Assembly (NCBI RefSeq): GCF_913060805.1
Contig: NZ_CAJXTC010000013.1
Coordinates: 1-64,000, forward strand
Source of the DNA: an uncultured Draconibacterium sp.
Lineage (GTDB): Bacteria > Bacteroidota > Bacteroidia > Bacteroidales > Prolixibacteraceae
DNA length: 64,000 nucleotides
Direction of reading: 5' to 3'
Positions 1 through 8,804 of the stretch are shown piece after piece. The position numbers and the translations under genes were made by a program. Every line of letters begins with the position of its first letter. Within the stretch, counting starts at the first letter, position 1. The notes under the pieces are model-generated. The model had not been told where the DNA came from. It was given only the letters and a program-made list of their open reading frames with translations, and did not search any database.

Positions 1-150
1 AAAAAAAGAAAAAGAGTACCTACAAAATTACATTAATCCCTTGTCTGTTTCATAAGAATAGAGAGGGACGATTGTGTCGAAGGCACAATCAGGGTGAGTC
101 TAATAACTTTGAGCCAAATTGTGCTATTGATTTTCGGGAAAATCTCACAT

Positions 151-187
151 AAAAAAACAGCAGCAAGAAATTCCTGCCGCTGCTTCC
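151..187 (-). terminator. Probable intrinsic terminator of the GH43-GH2 operon
   Basis: Read on the minus strand, a GC-rich stem (AGCAGC/GCTGCT arms with a few interior mismatches) is followed by a run of seven T. It begins about 30 bases past the GH2 stop codon at 218. The remaining bases 1-150 show no gene. Confidence 0.6.
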
Positions 188-217
188 AAATAATCAATAT
201 CTATCTATTTCCAAAAT

Positions 218-2026
218 CTATTCGTATTCTGCTGCTTTCTTTTCGTAATACTTCTGCAATTCGAAAAAAGCTTTCTTTTTGTAGCCTTTTTCAGAAATCA
301 AACCTTTGCGGTTCCAGCCATCCTGAACATCGGGCAACTGACGAAGCGGCGACATAAAATCAGTCAAAATCCAGGGTGTCATTCCTGCCAAACCGTCAAT
401 TTTGTCGAACATATTAATACTTTCATGGTACAAATATTCCTGAAATTCTTCACTCCAACGAGTAAGACTGTCGGCATGAAATCCCTGCAAAGCACCGCCT
501 CCAAATTCGCTGACAATAATTGGTTTGTCTTCATCCGATGAAATTACTTTTTCGCGGCACTCGTCGGGCAGACCACCGTACCATCCAAGATATTCGTTAA
601 AACTTACAATATCGAGGTACTTCATTAGCGGGTCATTAATGGTATAATATTTTTCTTTGTTTCCATCACCGGGCTGATCTTTTTTACATGCAGCCGACAA
701 TAATCGGGTATTGTCAATGGAGCGAATATGATCGGCTACAGCGCCCAAAAATGCGTTGCGTGAGTCGGATGGTGTTGTTTCGTTTGCAATAGACCAGATA
801 ATTGAACTTGCACGGTTATAATCGCGGTTGATCACTTCGGAATACTGCTGTTTTGCTTTTTGCAGAACATTCTGATCTTTCCAGTCAATTCCCCAGTATA
901 AAGGCAATTCTTCCCAAAGCAGAATCCCCATTTTATCCGCCTCGCGAAGAATATTTTCCTGGTGCGGATAATGTGCCAAACGGATAAAATTACATCCGAG
1001 TTCTTTTGCCCAGCCCAATACAAGTTGTGCATCTTCAACAGAATTGGCACGGTCGGCACGAAGTGGATTTTCATCGTGCAACGAAATTCCTCTTAAGAAA
1101 ACCTGTTCTCCGTTTAGCAAGATTTTTTTGCCTTCGGTTTCAATCGTTCTGAAACCGATTTGATCGCTTACTTTATCGTTTGCAGCAGAGATGGAAACTT
1201 CGTACAACTTTGGATTTTTAGGCGACCACAACTCCATATTTTTTACGTCGATAGTAAAATTACAAGTCCCGTCAGCCGCAACATCAACTTCTTCATCTAC
1301 CTTTAATTCCGGAATTTCAATACGGGCTTTTTCAGGAAAAAGCTTTCCACTTAATTCCAGCTTTCCGTTAATCTGTTTGGTTTTTGAATTAAGCGTACTT
1401 TTATCTAACGAAAGGAAATAGTTGCTCACAAAAGTTTTTGGAACCTCGATCAATTTCACGTCACGGGTAATACCACCATGATTAAACCAATCGGTAACCG
1501 GAGCAGGAATTCCTCCTTTTCTACGGCTATTGTTTACACCGATAATCAGAAAATTGTCCTTCTCTTTTAGCAAGTCGGTGATCTCAAAAGCGAAGGGCGT
1601 AAAACCACCCTCATGAACTCCCAGCACTTTTCCATTAAGCGTTACGGTGCTTAAATAGTTGGCCGCACCAACATATACAAAATAACGTTTCTCGTTCGAA
1701 AGATCTGTTTTATCAAAGGTTTTGCGGTACCAGATACTTCCTTCGAAATAGGAAAGTTCAGTTTTTTGTGCATCCCAGGCACCCGGAACCCAAAGTGTTT
1801 GCGCATCGTCGAAACTATACTCAACACGGTCTGATTTGTCCTTTTGTTTTACATTCTCATAAACGGGCATAAAACCGATTTGCCCTTGTTCGTAAGGATC
1901 GAGTACATATTTCCACTTCCCATTCAAACTGGTGAACTCCCTTCCGTTTGCATTCTGAATAAAAACATCCTGCGCCAAACCAATAAATGGCAACAGGAGC
2001 AATGCAAATACTGCTAATTTCTTCAT
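218..2026 (-). CDS. Glycoside hydrolase family 2 enzyme (beta-glucuronidase/beta-galactosidase type), secreted
   Basis: Seen: 602 aa beginning with a signal peptide (hydrophobic stretch 4-18). A jelly-roll sugar-binding domain spans about 25-190, an immunoglobulin-like domain 195-295 and a TIM barrel 300-595. The acid/base lies in WSIANE (E416) and the nucleophile in IVSEFGGG (E507), as in GH2. Known: GH2 covers exo-acting beta-galactosidases, beta-glucuronidases and beta-mannosidases. The length and the AHYPH motif fit the short beta-glucuronidase-like group, but the substrate cannot be read from sequence. It lies 12 bases downstream of the GH43 gene and is probably co-transcribed with it. 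Inferred role: trimming oligosaccharides in the periplasm for this PUL. Confidence 0.88.
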   Translation of the reverse strand: MKKLAVFALLLLPFIGLAQDVFIQNANGREFTSLNGKWKYVLDPYEQGQIGFMPVYENVKQKDKSDRVEYSFDDAQTLWVPGAWDAQKTELSYFEGSIWYRKTFDKTDLSNEKRYFVYVGAANYLSTVTLNGKVLGVHEGGFTPFAFEITDLLKEKDNFLIIGVNNSRRKGGIPAPVTDWFNHGGITRDVKLIEVPKTFVSNYFLSLDKSTLNSKTKQINGKLELSGKLFPEKARIEIPELKVDEEVDVAADGTCNFTIDVKNMELWSPKNPKLYEVSISAANDKVSDQIGFRTIETEGKKILLNGEQVFLRGISLHDENPLRADRANSVEDAQLVLGWAKELGCNFIRLAHYPHQENILREADKMGILLWEELPLYWGIDWKDQNVLQKAKQQYSEVINRDYNRASSIIWSIANETTPSDSRNAFLGAVADHIRSIDNTRLLSAACKKDQPGDGNKEKYYTINDPLMKYLDIVSFNEYLGWYGGLPDECREKVISSDEDKPIIVSEFGGGALQGFHADSLTRWSEEFQEYLYHESINMFDKIDGLAGMTPWILTDFMSPLRQLPDVQDGWNRKGLISEKGYKKKAFFELQKYYEKKAAEYE

Positions 2027-2038
2027 TATTTCTATCTA

Positions 2039-3220
2039 TTATAATTCGTTTGTTTCGTCAAAAATGCTGAGGTTCCACTGATCCATCCATTTTAACACAG
2101 GCAATCCGTTTTCAAATTGAATGGGCAACCAAATGTAACTGGCTTCGATTGGCTTTTTGGGCGTCCAGCGATCGGCCATAAAAATAAAGGCATCATCTTT
2201 TCCCGCAACCGGTAAAATGTATGTGCTTTGTGAATGGAAAGTAAGGTCGGCATCCTCGCCGACACATGGATTTGGATGTTGCTCCCAAGGTCCCCAAATT
2301 GATTCAGCCGTAAACATTCGGGCAGCATTCGGATCCCAACCGGTACAACCGGACGTGATCATAAAATACTTCCCGTCTTTCTTAAAAATGGCAGGCGCTT
2401 CGTTGTGCCCGCCGGGAGCAACACGAATATACTTTCCCGTGTAACTTAAATAGTCATCGCTCAGTTCAGCAATATGTAGTGTCAGGTTTTCTTCCGATGA
2501 ATAAATATGATAAGCTTTCCCGTCGTCATCAACAAAAAGTGTCATGTCGCGCGACATTTGTCCGCCATCAAAATCACGACGGATAAACAAACCATCGTGA
2601 ACTGCTTTCATCCAGTCATCGGTCCACCAGTCGGAAAAATCATCCATAGTAACACTACTGGTTTTCTGTTCTTCAGTCATGTTCTGCGGCCAAATTCCGG
2701 CATTGGGTCGCAAGGAACGAAGATAAGTGTAAGGCCCGGTTACATTGTCGCTAACGGCAATACCAACACGAGCAGCATTGTAACCTTTTCCTTTCAACTC
2801 CAAATGAAAATACAGTACAAATTGTTGCGTTTTGGCGTTGTAAATCACCTTCGGACGCTCCATTACACAACCAGCCTCGATATCGCTACCCACACTGTCG
2901 CTTACCGGCAGCACAACACCTTCAGGTTTCCAGTTGTACAAATCTTTTGATGAGTAACAATTCACACCCACCCGCGCCGAGCTGGTATTTTCGCTTTTGA
3001 ATTCGCCAAACCAATAATACGTGTTATCGTGATAAAGAATGCCGCCTCCATGCGCGTTGATATGCACACTGTCGGCATCGGGCCAGGGTTGCCCCGGATT
3101 AAAATTTTGAAATCCTTGCGGCTCTTCTTTTTTTGAATTGCATCCCATTAATGCAACCATTAACGAAGCGCAAAAAAAAGTAAAGAGAATGGGATAAAGT
3201 TGGTTTGATCGTGGTTTCAT
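2039..3220 (-). CDS. Glycoside hydrolase family 43 lipoprotein, possibly exo-beta-1,3-galactanase-like
   Basis: Seen: 393 aa with a lipobox (VALMGC, C27), so probably membrane-anchored. The five-bladed propeller opens with HINAHGGGILYH followed by YYWFGE. Candidate active-site residues are E121 (MERPK), D225 (SRDMT) and E274 (HNEAPA). The usual N-terminal catalytic Asp of GH43 is not at the expected place. Known: members with an INAHGG opening include the GH43_24 beta-1,3-galactanases, some of which lack the Asp base. Subfamily assignment here is from memory of motifs and is tentative. The gene sits between the hybrid regulator and GH2 on the same strand. The 153-base gap upstream (3221-3373) holds no gene. 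Confidence 0.82.
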   Translation of the reverse strand: MKPRSNQLYPILFTFFCASLMVALMGCNSKKEEPQGFQNFNPGQPWPDADSVHINAHGGGILYHDNTYYWFGEFKSENTSSARVGVNCYSSKDLYNWKPEGVVLPVSDSVGSDIEAGCVMERPKVIYNAKTQQFVLYFHLELKGKGYNAARVGIAVSDNVTGPYTYLRSLRPNAGIWPQNMTEEQKTSSVTMDDFSDWWTDDWMKAVHDGLFIRRDFDGGQMSRDMTLFVDDDGKAYHIYSSEENLTLHIAELSDDYLSYTGKYIRVAPGGHNEAPAIFKKDGKYFMITSGCTGWDPNAARMFTAESIWGPWEQHPNPCVGEDADLTFHSQSTYILPVAGKDDAFIFMADRWTPKKPIEASYIWLPIQFENGLPVLKWMDQWNLSIFDETNEL

Positions 3221-3373
3221 GATAACGGCAATTTTGCTTTATTGATTTTATTCTCAGCTTTCATCAGAAAGTGAAGCAAAAATATCAGTCCGTTTTCGCA
3301 ATCAGTGGCATAAATTCAACGTAAAATTGTACATATTCGATAAACCAACTTTCATGCTGCTTTACTTGCCCGA

Positions 3374-6300
3374 TCAGGTATTTTTTTCAATATACTCTTT
3401 TGGTGTACACCCGTAAAAATCTTTAAAACAACGGCTAAAATACGACGGGCTGGTAAATCCAACCATGTAAATCACTTCACTAATCGATCGTTTTTTCTGC
3501 ACCAGCAAGCCCGATGCTACCTTTAATCGTTGTGTACGGATAAATTCGTTGGCTGTTTGCCCGGTAAGTGCTTTTATTTTACGATAAGCCTGGTTGGCAC
3601 TAACTTTTAGTTCGGCACTAAACGCTTCCACATCAAAATCGGTATTGTCCAAATTATCTTGCACCGATTGAACAGCCGCCTTCAGAAATTCCTCGTCCAG
3701 AGATGACAATTCAATGTGTTCGGGCTCCAGTATTTGTTCTGTTCGCAGTCGCTCCTGCTTTTGCTTTTGCAGAGTAAGTAGGTTGTAAATTTTCAGCGAC
3801 AAAGAGACCATATTAAAAGGTTTGTAGATATAATCCACCGCCCCTAGCTTTAGTCCTTTTATCTGATCTTCCTGCATGGTTTTGGCCGTAAGGAAAATCA
3901 CAGGAATGTGCGAATAATTCAGGTCGTTTCGAAGGTTGGTGCACAGCTCAAAACCATCCATTTCGGGCATCATCACATCCGAAAGAATAAGATCGGGAGT
4001 GTTTGCCTCAACTTTTTCGAGTGCGTCCTTGCCATTATCGGCACACGTAACATTTAAGTGTTTCGACAAGCCGGTACACAAAAACTCCTTCAAATCCGCA
4101 TCATCTTCAACAACCAAAACATGTGGTTTTGTATTATCCGATCCGTTTAATGACGCGTCGTGTAAAATATTCTCGAAAGTGGCATCTTCGGGCTGCACCA
4201 AAGTGGTTACTGAATCTTGAGGTTTCCATTTTTCGCTTTTTTCTGCTTTTGCCGCCAGCTCGCTGTTTAGTGGTAAAACCAGCCGGAAACAGCTTCCCTT
4301 TCCTTCTTCGCTGTCCAGCTCAATCGATCCGCCGTGTTGCTCAATCATTGCCTTGGCCATAAACAAACCAATGCCGCCGGTACTTTGTGTCCGCAACTGC
4401 TTCACCTGGAAGAAACGCTCAAATATTTTCTCTTGGTACTCTTTTGCAATTCCAACTCCACTGTCCTGAACTTCAATCACCACTTCTTTATCTTCGTGGG
4501 CATTCGTACGCTCAAGAGCGTTTATGGAAATCGTACTGTTATCGGGTGAATATTTAAAGGCATTCGACAAGAGATTAAATATTATTTTCTCCATTTTATC
4601 AGGGTCGAAATAGGCCATGATAGTCTCGGGAGTGGTATTTAATTTAAAATCGATATGCCGCGAATCAGCCATTGGCTTAAAGAAATTGAAAACCTCGTGA
4701 AGCAGATTTCCCAAATTACAATGTTGAATGTACAGGCTATCCGGAATTCCTTTTTCAATTTTCCGGAACTCCAGCAGTTGGTTAACCAAACGTAACAATT
4801 TATAAGCGCTTGTATTTATTAATTGCGCCAGTTTGTGCGACTCGGCACTTAGTTTTTTATCGTCAAGCAATTCTTTCGACGGCCCTAAAATAAGTGTCAG
4901 CGGTGTTCTTAACTCGTGTGTTATATCGGTAAAAAACAGTGTTTTTTGTTCGTTCAGATTTCGTAATTCTTCGGCCCTTAAATGCTCAAATGCCAGCTCA
5001 CTTTTCTTATGCGCGTTTATAATCGAGTATTTCATAAAAAAATACAAAACGGCAATAAATAACAGGCCATAAACGATATAGGCAACAATTGATTTCCACC
5101 ACGGCGGCGACATGGAAACCTGAAAAGTAGTAGCTTTTGTATAGTCAACATCGTTACCGGCGCTCGCGACAACTTTAAAGGTATAATCGCCCGGAGGAAG
5201 GTTGGTGTAGGTAGCCGTATTTCGTGTTCCGGCACTGTTCCACTGCTCATCAAAACCTTCCATCTGGAAGAAGTATTCGTTTTTCCCCGGATTTTTATAA
5301 TCCATATCCGAAAAACTAAAGGTCACCATTTTGTCTTTGTACGACAGGTTCACCTTTTCAGCATAAGGAATGTCAGAATTGATGCCATATTCTGTTCGGA
5401 GCTCCAACTCATCGTTCATACTTTTATCGTAGATCAGCAGGTCGGTAATTACCACATTGGCAGCTTGCTCGGTTTGGCTAATATTTTTGGGCTCTTGTAT
5501 AATAAAACCGGCCAGGTTACCCACCACCATTCTGCCATTCTCCAAAACGAATTGTGCATTTCTTTCCACGCGGTCGTTCTGATAATCCTGCGAAAAATGT
5601 TTGCTTACGATTAGCTCATTTTCCACATCGAACTCAACAATACCGCGGTAAGTACGAATCCACAAATCACCCGATTTGTCTTCCATCAAACCCGATATCA
5701 GGTCGTTTTGCAAGTATTCAATTTCAGGAAAACCTTTAAATTTCACCACTTCATTTGCCGACGAATCAACTTCCTTTATTTTGCGGTTCAAGCCGGAGGT
5801 TGTTCCAATCCACAGGTTGCCAAATGAATCTTCAAGAATCGCATTTACTGCATTGTCATTCAAGGATTTTTTATCGGTGGTTGAATAAAAATATTTGTCG
5901 AATTTTCCGGTTTCGGGGTGGTAACAATTGAGCCCGTTTTCAGTACCGATCCAAACATCGCCCGAGCGATCTTCGTATAATGCCCGGATAATATTGCTAC
6001 TTATCTGATCATTCTCAACGCCGGATGAAAAGCTTTCAACCGAAATAACTTTCTTTCCATCGGTCTTTAAAACTACAAAACCACGCTCTGTAATCCCCGC
6101 ATAAATTACGTTGGGGAATTTTTTGGATGGAACCAATTCGATGACTTTATTTCCCGGAATAGCAACATTTGTATTCTCGTTATAGTATTCACGGCTCGAA
6201 ACGTTGAGTTCCATATTCGGGTTAAACTGATAATGAATAAGCCCCGCATCTTCAGTGCCAATCCAGAGGCCGGTGTTATCGGCATACATATCGTAAATGG

Positions 6301-7528
6301 TGTAAGCTACAAACTCGCGGCCAGCTTGCGTGTATTTCTGCTCGCCATAATCTTTCTTTAAAACGTACACCCCGTTTTGATTTTCGTACTGCAAAAGGTT
6401 GTACGACGTACCAATCCACAACTGATCGTTGTAGGCGGCAAAACTTTTTATATAGATTTGGTTTCCAAGATTATCGACCGTTTCCGGCAACACGTAACGA
6501 CTTAATCCATTATCGGTTATTGAGGCTCGGTCGATTTTTGACGAGCCCACCCAAAGCAAACCGCTTTTATCTACAAAAAGTGCTGATATTGCATTTGACG
6601 ACAAACTTCCCGGATTATTAACCGACGCCTGATAATTCCAAAAACTTGCTTCTTCGGGCGGAAGTTGCTGCTGATCGTATTTCAGCAAACTCAAACCTTC
6701 GTTCCACGATCCGACCCACAAATTATCAAACTGATCGTAATACAATTTGAATACTACATCATCACCTAAACTGTTCGATCTGGCAGATTCGCGGTATGCA
6801 GTGAAGTGAGTTATTTCACCAGCGGAATTTACTTCTGCTTTGTTCAAACCGCCGCTCCATGTTCCAAACCACAGGTTTCCTTCTTTCGATTCAACAATTT
6901 GGGTAACGGTAGAATTTGAAAGCGAGTTTTTGCCGGGTTCAGCAACATAACGCAAATATTCACCGCTTTCCGGATAAAAACGAATCAAGCCGTTGTACGT
7001 GGCAATCCATAATATCTGGCGCGAGTCTTCGTAAATATCGCTTACCACCTCACTGGCCAGGAAATGTTTCATCTCCCCGGTTTCAGGAGCCAGTTTGTAC
7101 AAGCCATCATTCCAGGTGCCAATCCAAATAATTCCTTCGTGATCTTCGTTTAACGAAAGAATCCGGCTTCGTATTTTATATCGTTTCAGGGCACCGGTTT
7201 TTAAGTTCATAAAATTCAAACCACTTGCCGTACCAATCCACAAATTGCCGGCCTTGTCAACCATTAACTTCGTAATCTCGCGGTTTGAAATGGAAGTAGA
7301 ATCATGGAAATGCGGGTGATAAGTAACATAGTCGTAACCATCATAACGTGTCAGGCCATTTAAAGTGCCAATCCACATAAAACCATTCTGATCCTGAACG
7401 ATGGTATTTGATTTATCGATGGTAAGTCCGTTTTCTGCTCCAAAATGAGAAAAGTAAAGCTCGTTTTGCGCCAACGCTGCACAAGAGCAAAAAAGAAGAA
7501 CAAAAAGCAGTTTAGTAATTCGTAGCAT
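3374..7528 (-). CDS. Hybrid two-component system sensor/regulator (HTCS) of the PUL
   Basis: Seen: 1384 aa with a signal peptide (1-20), then about 14 repeats of the Reg_prop type (WIGT/LWIG motifs) forming two propellers to about residue 720. A Y_Y_Y domain follows (about 740-815), then one transmembrane helix near 835, a HisKA domain with HELRTP (H871), a HATPase, a receiver with SDVMMPEMDG (D1184) and a C-terminal AraC-type DNA-binding domain (about 1280-1384). Known: HTCS proteins bind a PUL-derived oligosaccharide in the periplasm and activate the adjacent susCD-like operon. Divergent placement against GH16-SusC-SusD fits that job. Both phosphoacceptor residues are intact. Confidence 0.95.
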   Translation of the reverse strand: MLRITKLLFVLLFCSCAALAQNELYFSHFGAENGLTIDKSNTIVQDQNGFMWIGTLNGLTRYDGYDYVTYHPHFHDSTSISNREITKLMVDKAGNLWIGTASGLNFMNLKTGALKRYKIRSRILSLNEDHEGIIWIGTWNDGLYKLAPETGEMKHFLASEVVSDIYEDSRQILWIATYNGLIRFYPESGEYLRYVAEPGKNSLSNSTVTQIVESKEGNLWFGTWSGGLNKAEVNSAGEITHFTAYRESARSNSLGDDVVFKLYYDQFDNLWVGSWNEGLSLLKYDQQQLPPEEASFWNYQASVNNPGSLSSNAISALFVDKSGLLWVGSSKIDRASITDNGLSRYVLPETVDNLGNQIYIKSFAAYNDQLWIGTSYNLLQYENQNGVYVLKKDYGEQKYTQAGREFVAYTIYDMYADNTGLWIGTEDAGLIHYQFNPNMELNVSSREYYNENTNVAIPGNKVIELVPSKKFPNVIYAGITERGFVVLKTDGKKVISVESFSSGVENDQISSNIIRALYEDRSGDVWIGTENGLNCYHPETGKFDKYFYSTTDKKSLNDNAVNAILEDSFGNLWIGTTSGLNRKIKEVDSSANEVVKFKGFPEIEYLQNDLISGLMEDKSGDLWIRTYRGIVEFDVENELIVSKHFSQDYQNDRVERNAQFVLENGRMVVGNLAGFIIQEPKNISQTEQAANVVITDLLIYDKSMNDELELRTEYGINSDIPYAEKVNLSYKDKMVTFSFSDMDYKNPGKNEYFFQMEGFDEQWNSAGTRNTATYTNLPPGDYTFKVVASAGNDVDYTKATTFQVSMSPPWWKSIVAYIVYGLLFIAVLYFFMKYSIINAHKKSELAFEHLRAEELRNLNEQKTLFFTDITHELRTPLTLILGPSKELLDDKKLSAESHKLAQLINTSAYKLLRLVNQLLEFRKIEKGIPDSLYIQHCNLGNLLHEVFNFFKPMADSRHIDFKLNTTPETIMAYFDPDKMEKIIFNLLSNAFKYSPDNSTISINALERTNAHEDKEVVIEVQDSGVGIAKEYQEKIFERFFQVKQLRTQSTGGIGLFMAKAMIEQHGGSIELDSEEGKGSCFRLVLPLNSELAAKAEKSEKWKPQDSVTTLVQPEDATFENILHDASLNGSDNTKPHVLVVEDDADLKEFLCTGLSKHLNVTCADNGKDALEKVEANTPDLILSDVMMPEMDGFELCTNLRNDLNYSHIPVIFLTAKTMQEDQIKGLKLGAVDYIYKPFNMVSLSLKIYNLLTLQKQKQERLRTEQILEPEHIELSSLDEEFLKAAVQSVQDNLDNTDFDVEAFSAELKVSANQAYRKIKALTGQTANEFIRTQRLKVASGLLVQKKRSISEVIYMVGFTSPSYFSRCFKDFYGCTPKEYIEKNT

Positions 7529-7547
7529 GTTAGTTTTTGCGTTTGTG

Positions 7548-7555
7548 CAAATTTA
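7548..7555 (-). promoter_or_regulatory. Candidate -7 element for the HTCS gene
   Basis: The minus strand reads TAAATTTG, matching the Bacteroidota -7 consensus TAnnTTTG, about 20 bases before the start codon. No TTG is present at the proper -33 distance, so support is partial. Confidence 0.4.
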
Positions 7556-7853
7556 TATGAAATTTGAAAAATAAGGTTTGTGTACCTCAATATACGTTAA
7601 AAATATAACAAGCCCCCGGCGCATGAATCGCCCCAACATAACTACCTGATTACATAGACATTACGAGACATTTCAATTTTACACAAATCCGACGAGTCAA
7701 ATTTGTAACAGTTTTTTTCAATTTTATGCAATCGATTTCAATTAATTGAAAGTGTACATCGATTTTGTTCAAATCATTCATTTTTTTTTGCCGGAGCTTT
7801 GTAATGTTTTCCTGAAAGAAGGGAAACAAACCAATGAACGAAAACTATAACTT
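7556..7853. promoter_or_regulatory. Divergent control region between HTCS and GH16, with a 16-bp palindrome
   Basis: This region separates the HTCS gene from the plus-strand enzyme/transport genes and contains no gene. It has a perfect palindrome TTTCAATTAATTGAAA at 7736-7751. That is flanked by two ATCGAT hexamers at 7731-7736 and 7758-7763. A weaker inverted pair, ACAAAT/ATTTGT, lies at 7684-7689 and 7700-7705. Inference: these are candidate binding sites for the HTCS AraC domain. No clear TAnnTTTG element was found for the plus-strand operon. Confidence 0.45.
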
Positions 7854-8753
7854 ATGAATCGTACTAACCATACGAAGACTATTCTTACAAAGCTGTTTCT
7901 GGTGCTGTGTATTTTTGTTGGGTACAATAGTTACGCAGGCAACAAACAAAATGCAGAGAAAAACAGGCCCAAAGATCTTCAACTGATTTGGGAGGATAAT
8001 TTCGATAACGACGGTTATCCGAATGCAAAAAACTGGAATTTCGAATATGGCTTTGTGCGCAACCGCGAACTACAATGGTATCAGCCACAAAATGCTTATT
8101 GCCAAAATGGCCTTTTAATTATAGAAGGCAAAAGGGAAAACATTTTCAATCCGAATTACAATCCGCTTAGCGACGACTGGCGCACGAATCGCTCGCGCGC
8201 TAAATACACATCAGCATGCCTTATTACTAAAGATCTGCACGAATGGCCTCCTTTTGGCTACTTCGAAATAAGTGCACGTATCAACGTATCGAACGGAGCC
8301 TGGCCCGCCATTTGGTTGTTAGGAACCGAGCAGAGCTGGCCACATTGCGGCGAGATAGACATTATGGAATTCTATCGTATAAATAATGTTCCACACATTC
8401 TGGCCAACGCAGCGTGGGGCTCGGAATTAAACTACCAGGCCAAATGGGACGATGCAAAAATACCTTTAGAACATTTTACAAAAACCGACCCCGATTGGGC
8501 CGATAAATTCCACACCTGGTCGATGCACTGGGACAAAAAACAGATCAGCATTTACCTTGATAACAAGTTACTGAACCAAATCGATCTGCAACAAACCATC
8601 AATCCTGACGGAAGCAATCCTTTTACTTCCGATCAGAAATTCTACTTGTTGCTCAACCTTGCAATTGGAGCAAACGGCGGCGATCCTACACACACAGATT
8701 TCCCCATCCAGTTTGAGGTTGACTATGTGAAAGTCTACAAACAAACGAACTAG
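7854..8753 (+). CDS. Glycoside hydrolase family 16 endo-beta-glucanase/galactanase
   Basis: Seen: 299 aa with a signal peptide (about 1-29) followed by one GH16 beta-jelly-roll. The signature is EIDIME, with nucleophile E167 and acid/base E172, including the extra residue typical of laminarinase-type GH16. The C-terminal FEVDYVKVYK strand is also typical. No carbohydrate-binding module is present. Known: GH16 enzymes cut internal beta-1,3 or beta-1,4 bonds in laminarin, agar, porphyran, lichenan or beta-1,3-galactan; subfamily is not resolved here. It is first in the plus-strand operon, 51 bases before susC. Inferred role: initial cleavage of the target polysaccharide. Confidence 0.9.
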   Translation: MNRTNHTKTILTKLFLVLCIFVGYNSYAGNKQNAEKNRPKDLQLIWEDNFDNDGYPNAKNWNFEYGFVRNRELQWYQPQNAYCQNGLLIIEGKRENIFNPNYNPLSDDWRTNRSRAKYTSACLITKDLHEWPPFGYFEISARINVSNGAWPAIWLLGTEQSWPHCGEIDIMEFYRINNVPHILANAAWGSELNYQAKWDDAKIPLEHFTKTDPDWADKFHTWSMHWDKKQISIYLDNKLLNQIDLQQTINPDGSNPFTSDQKFYLLLNLAIGANGGDPTHTDFPIQFEVDYVKVYKQTN

Positions 8754-8804
8754 ATATTCGAATTTATAACTATTTCAATTTTAATAATTAAATCACGAAT
8801 CTTT

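Noticed and set aside
94-357. Plus-strand reading frame of 87 codons at the window start
   Set aside because: It is antisense to the GH2 3' end and its terminator, with no family likeness.
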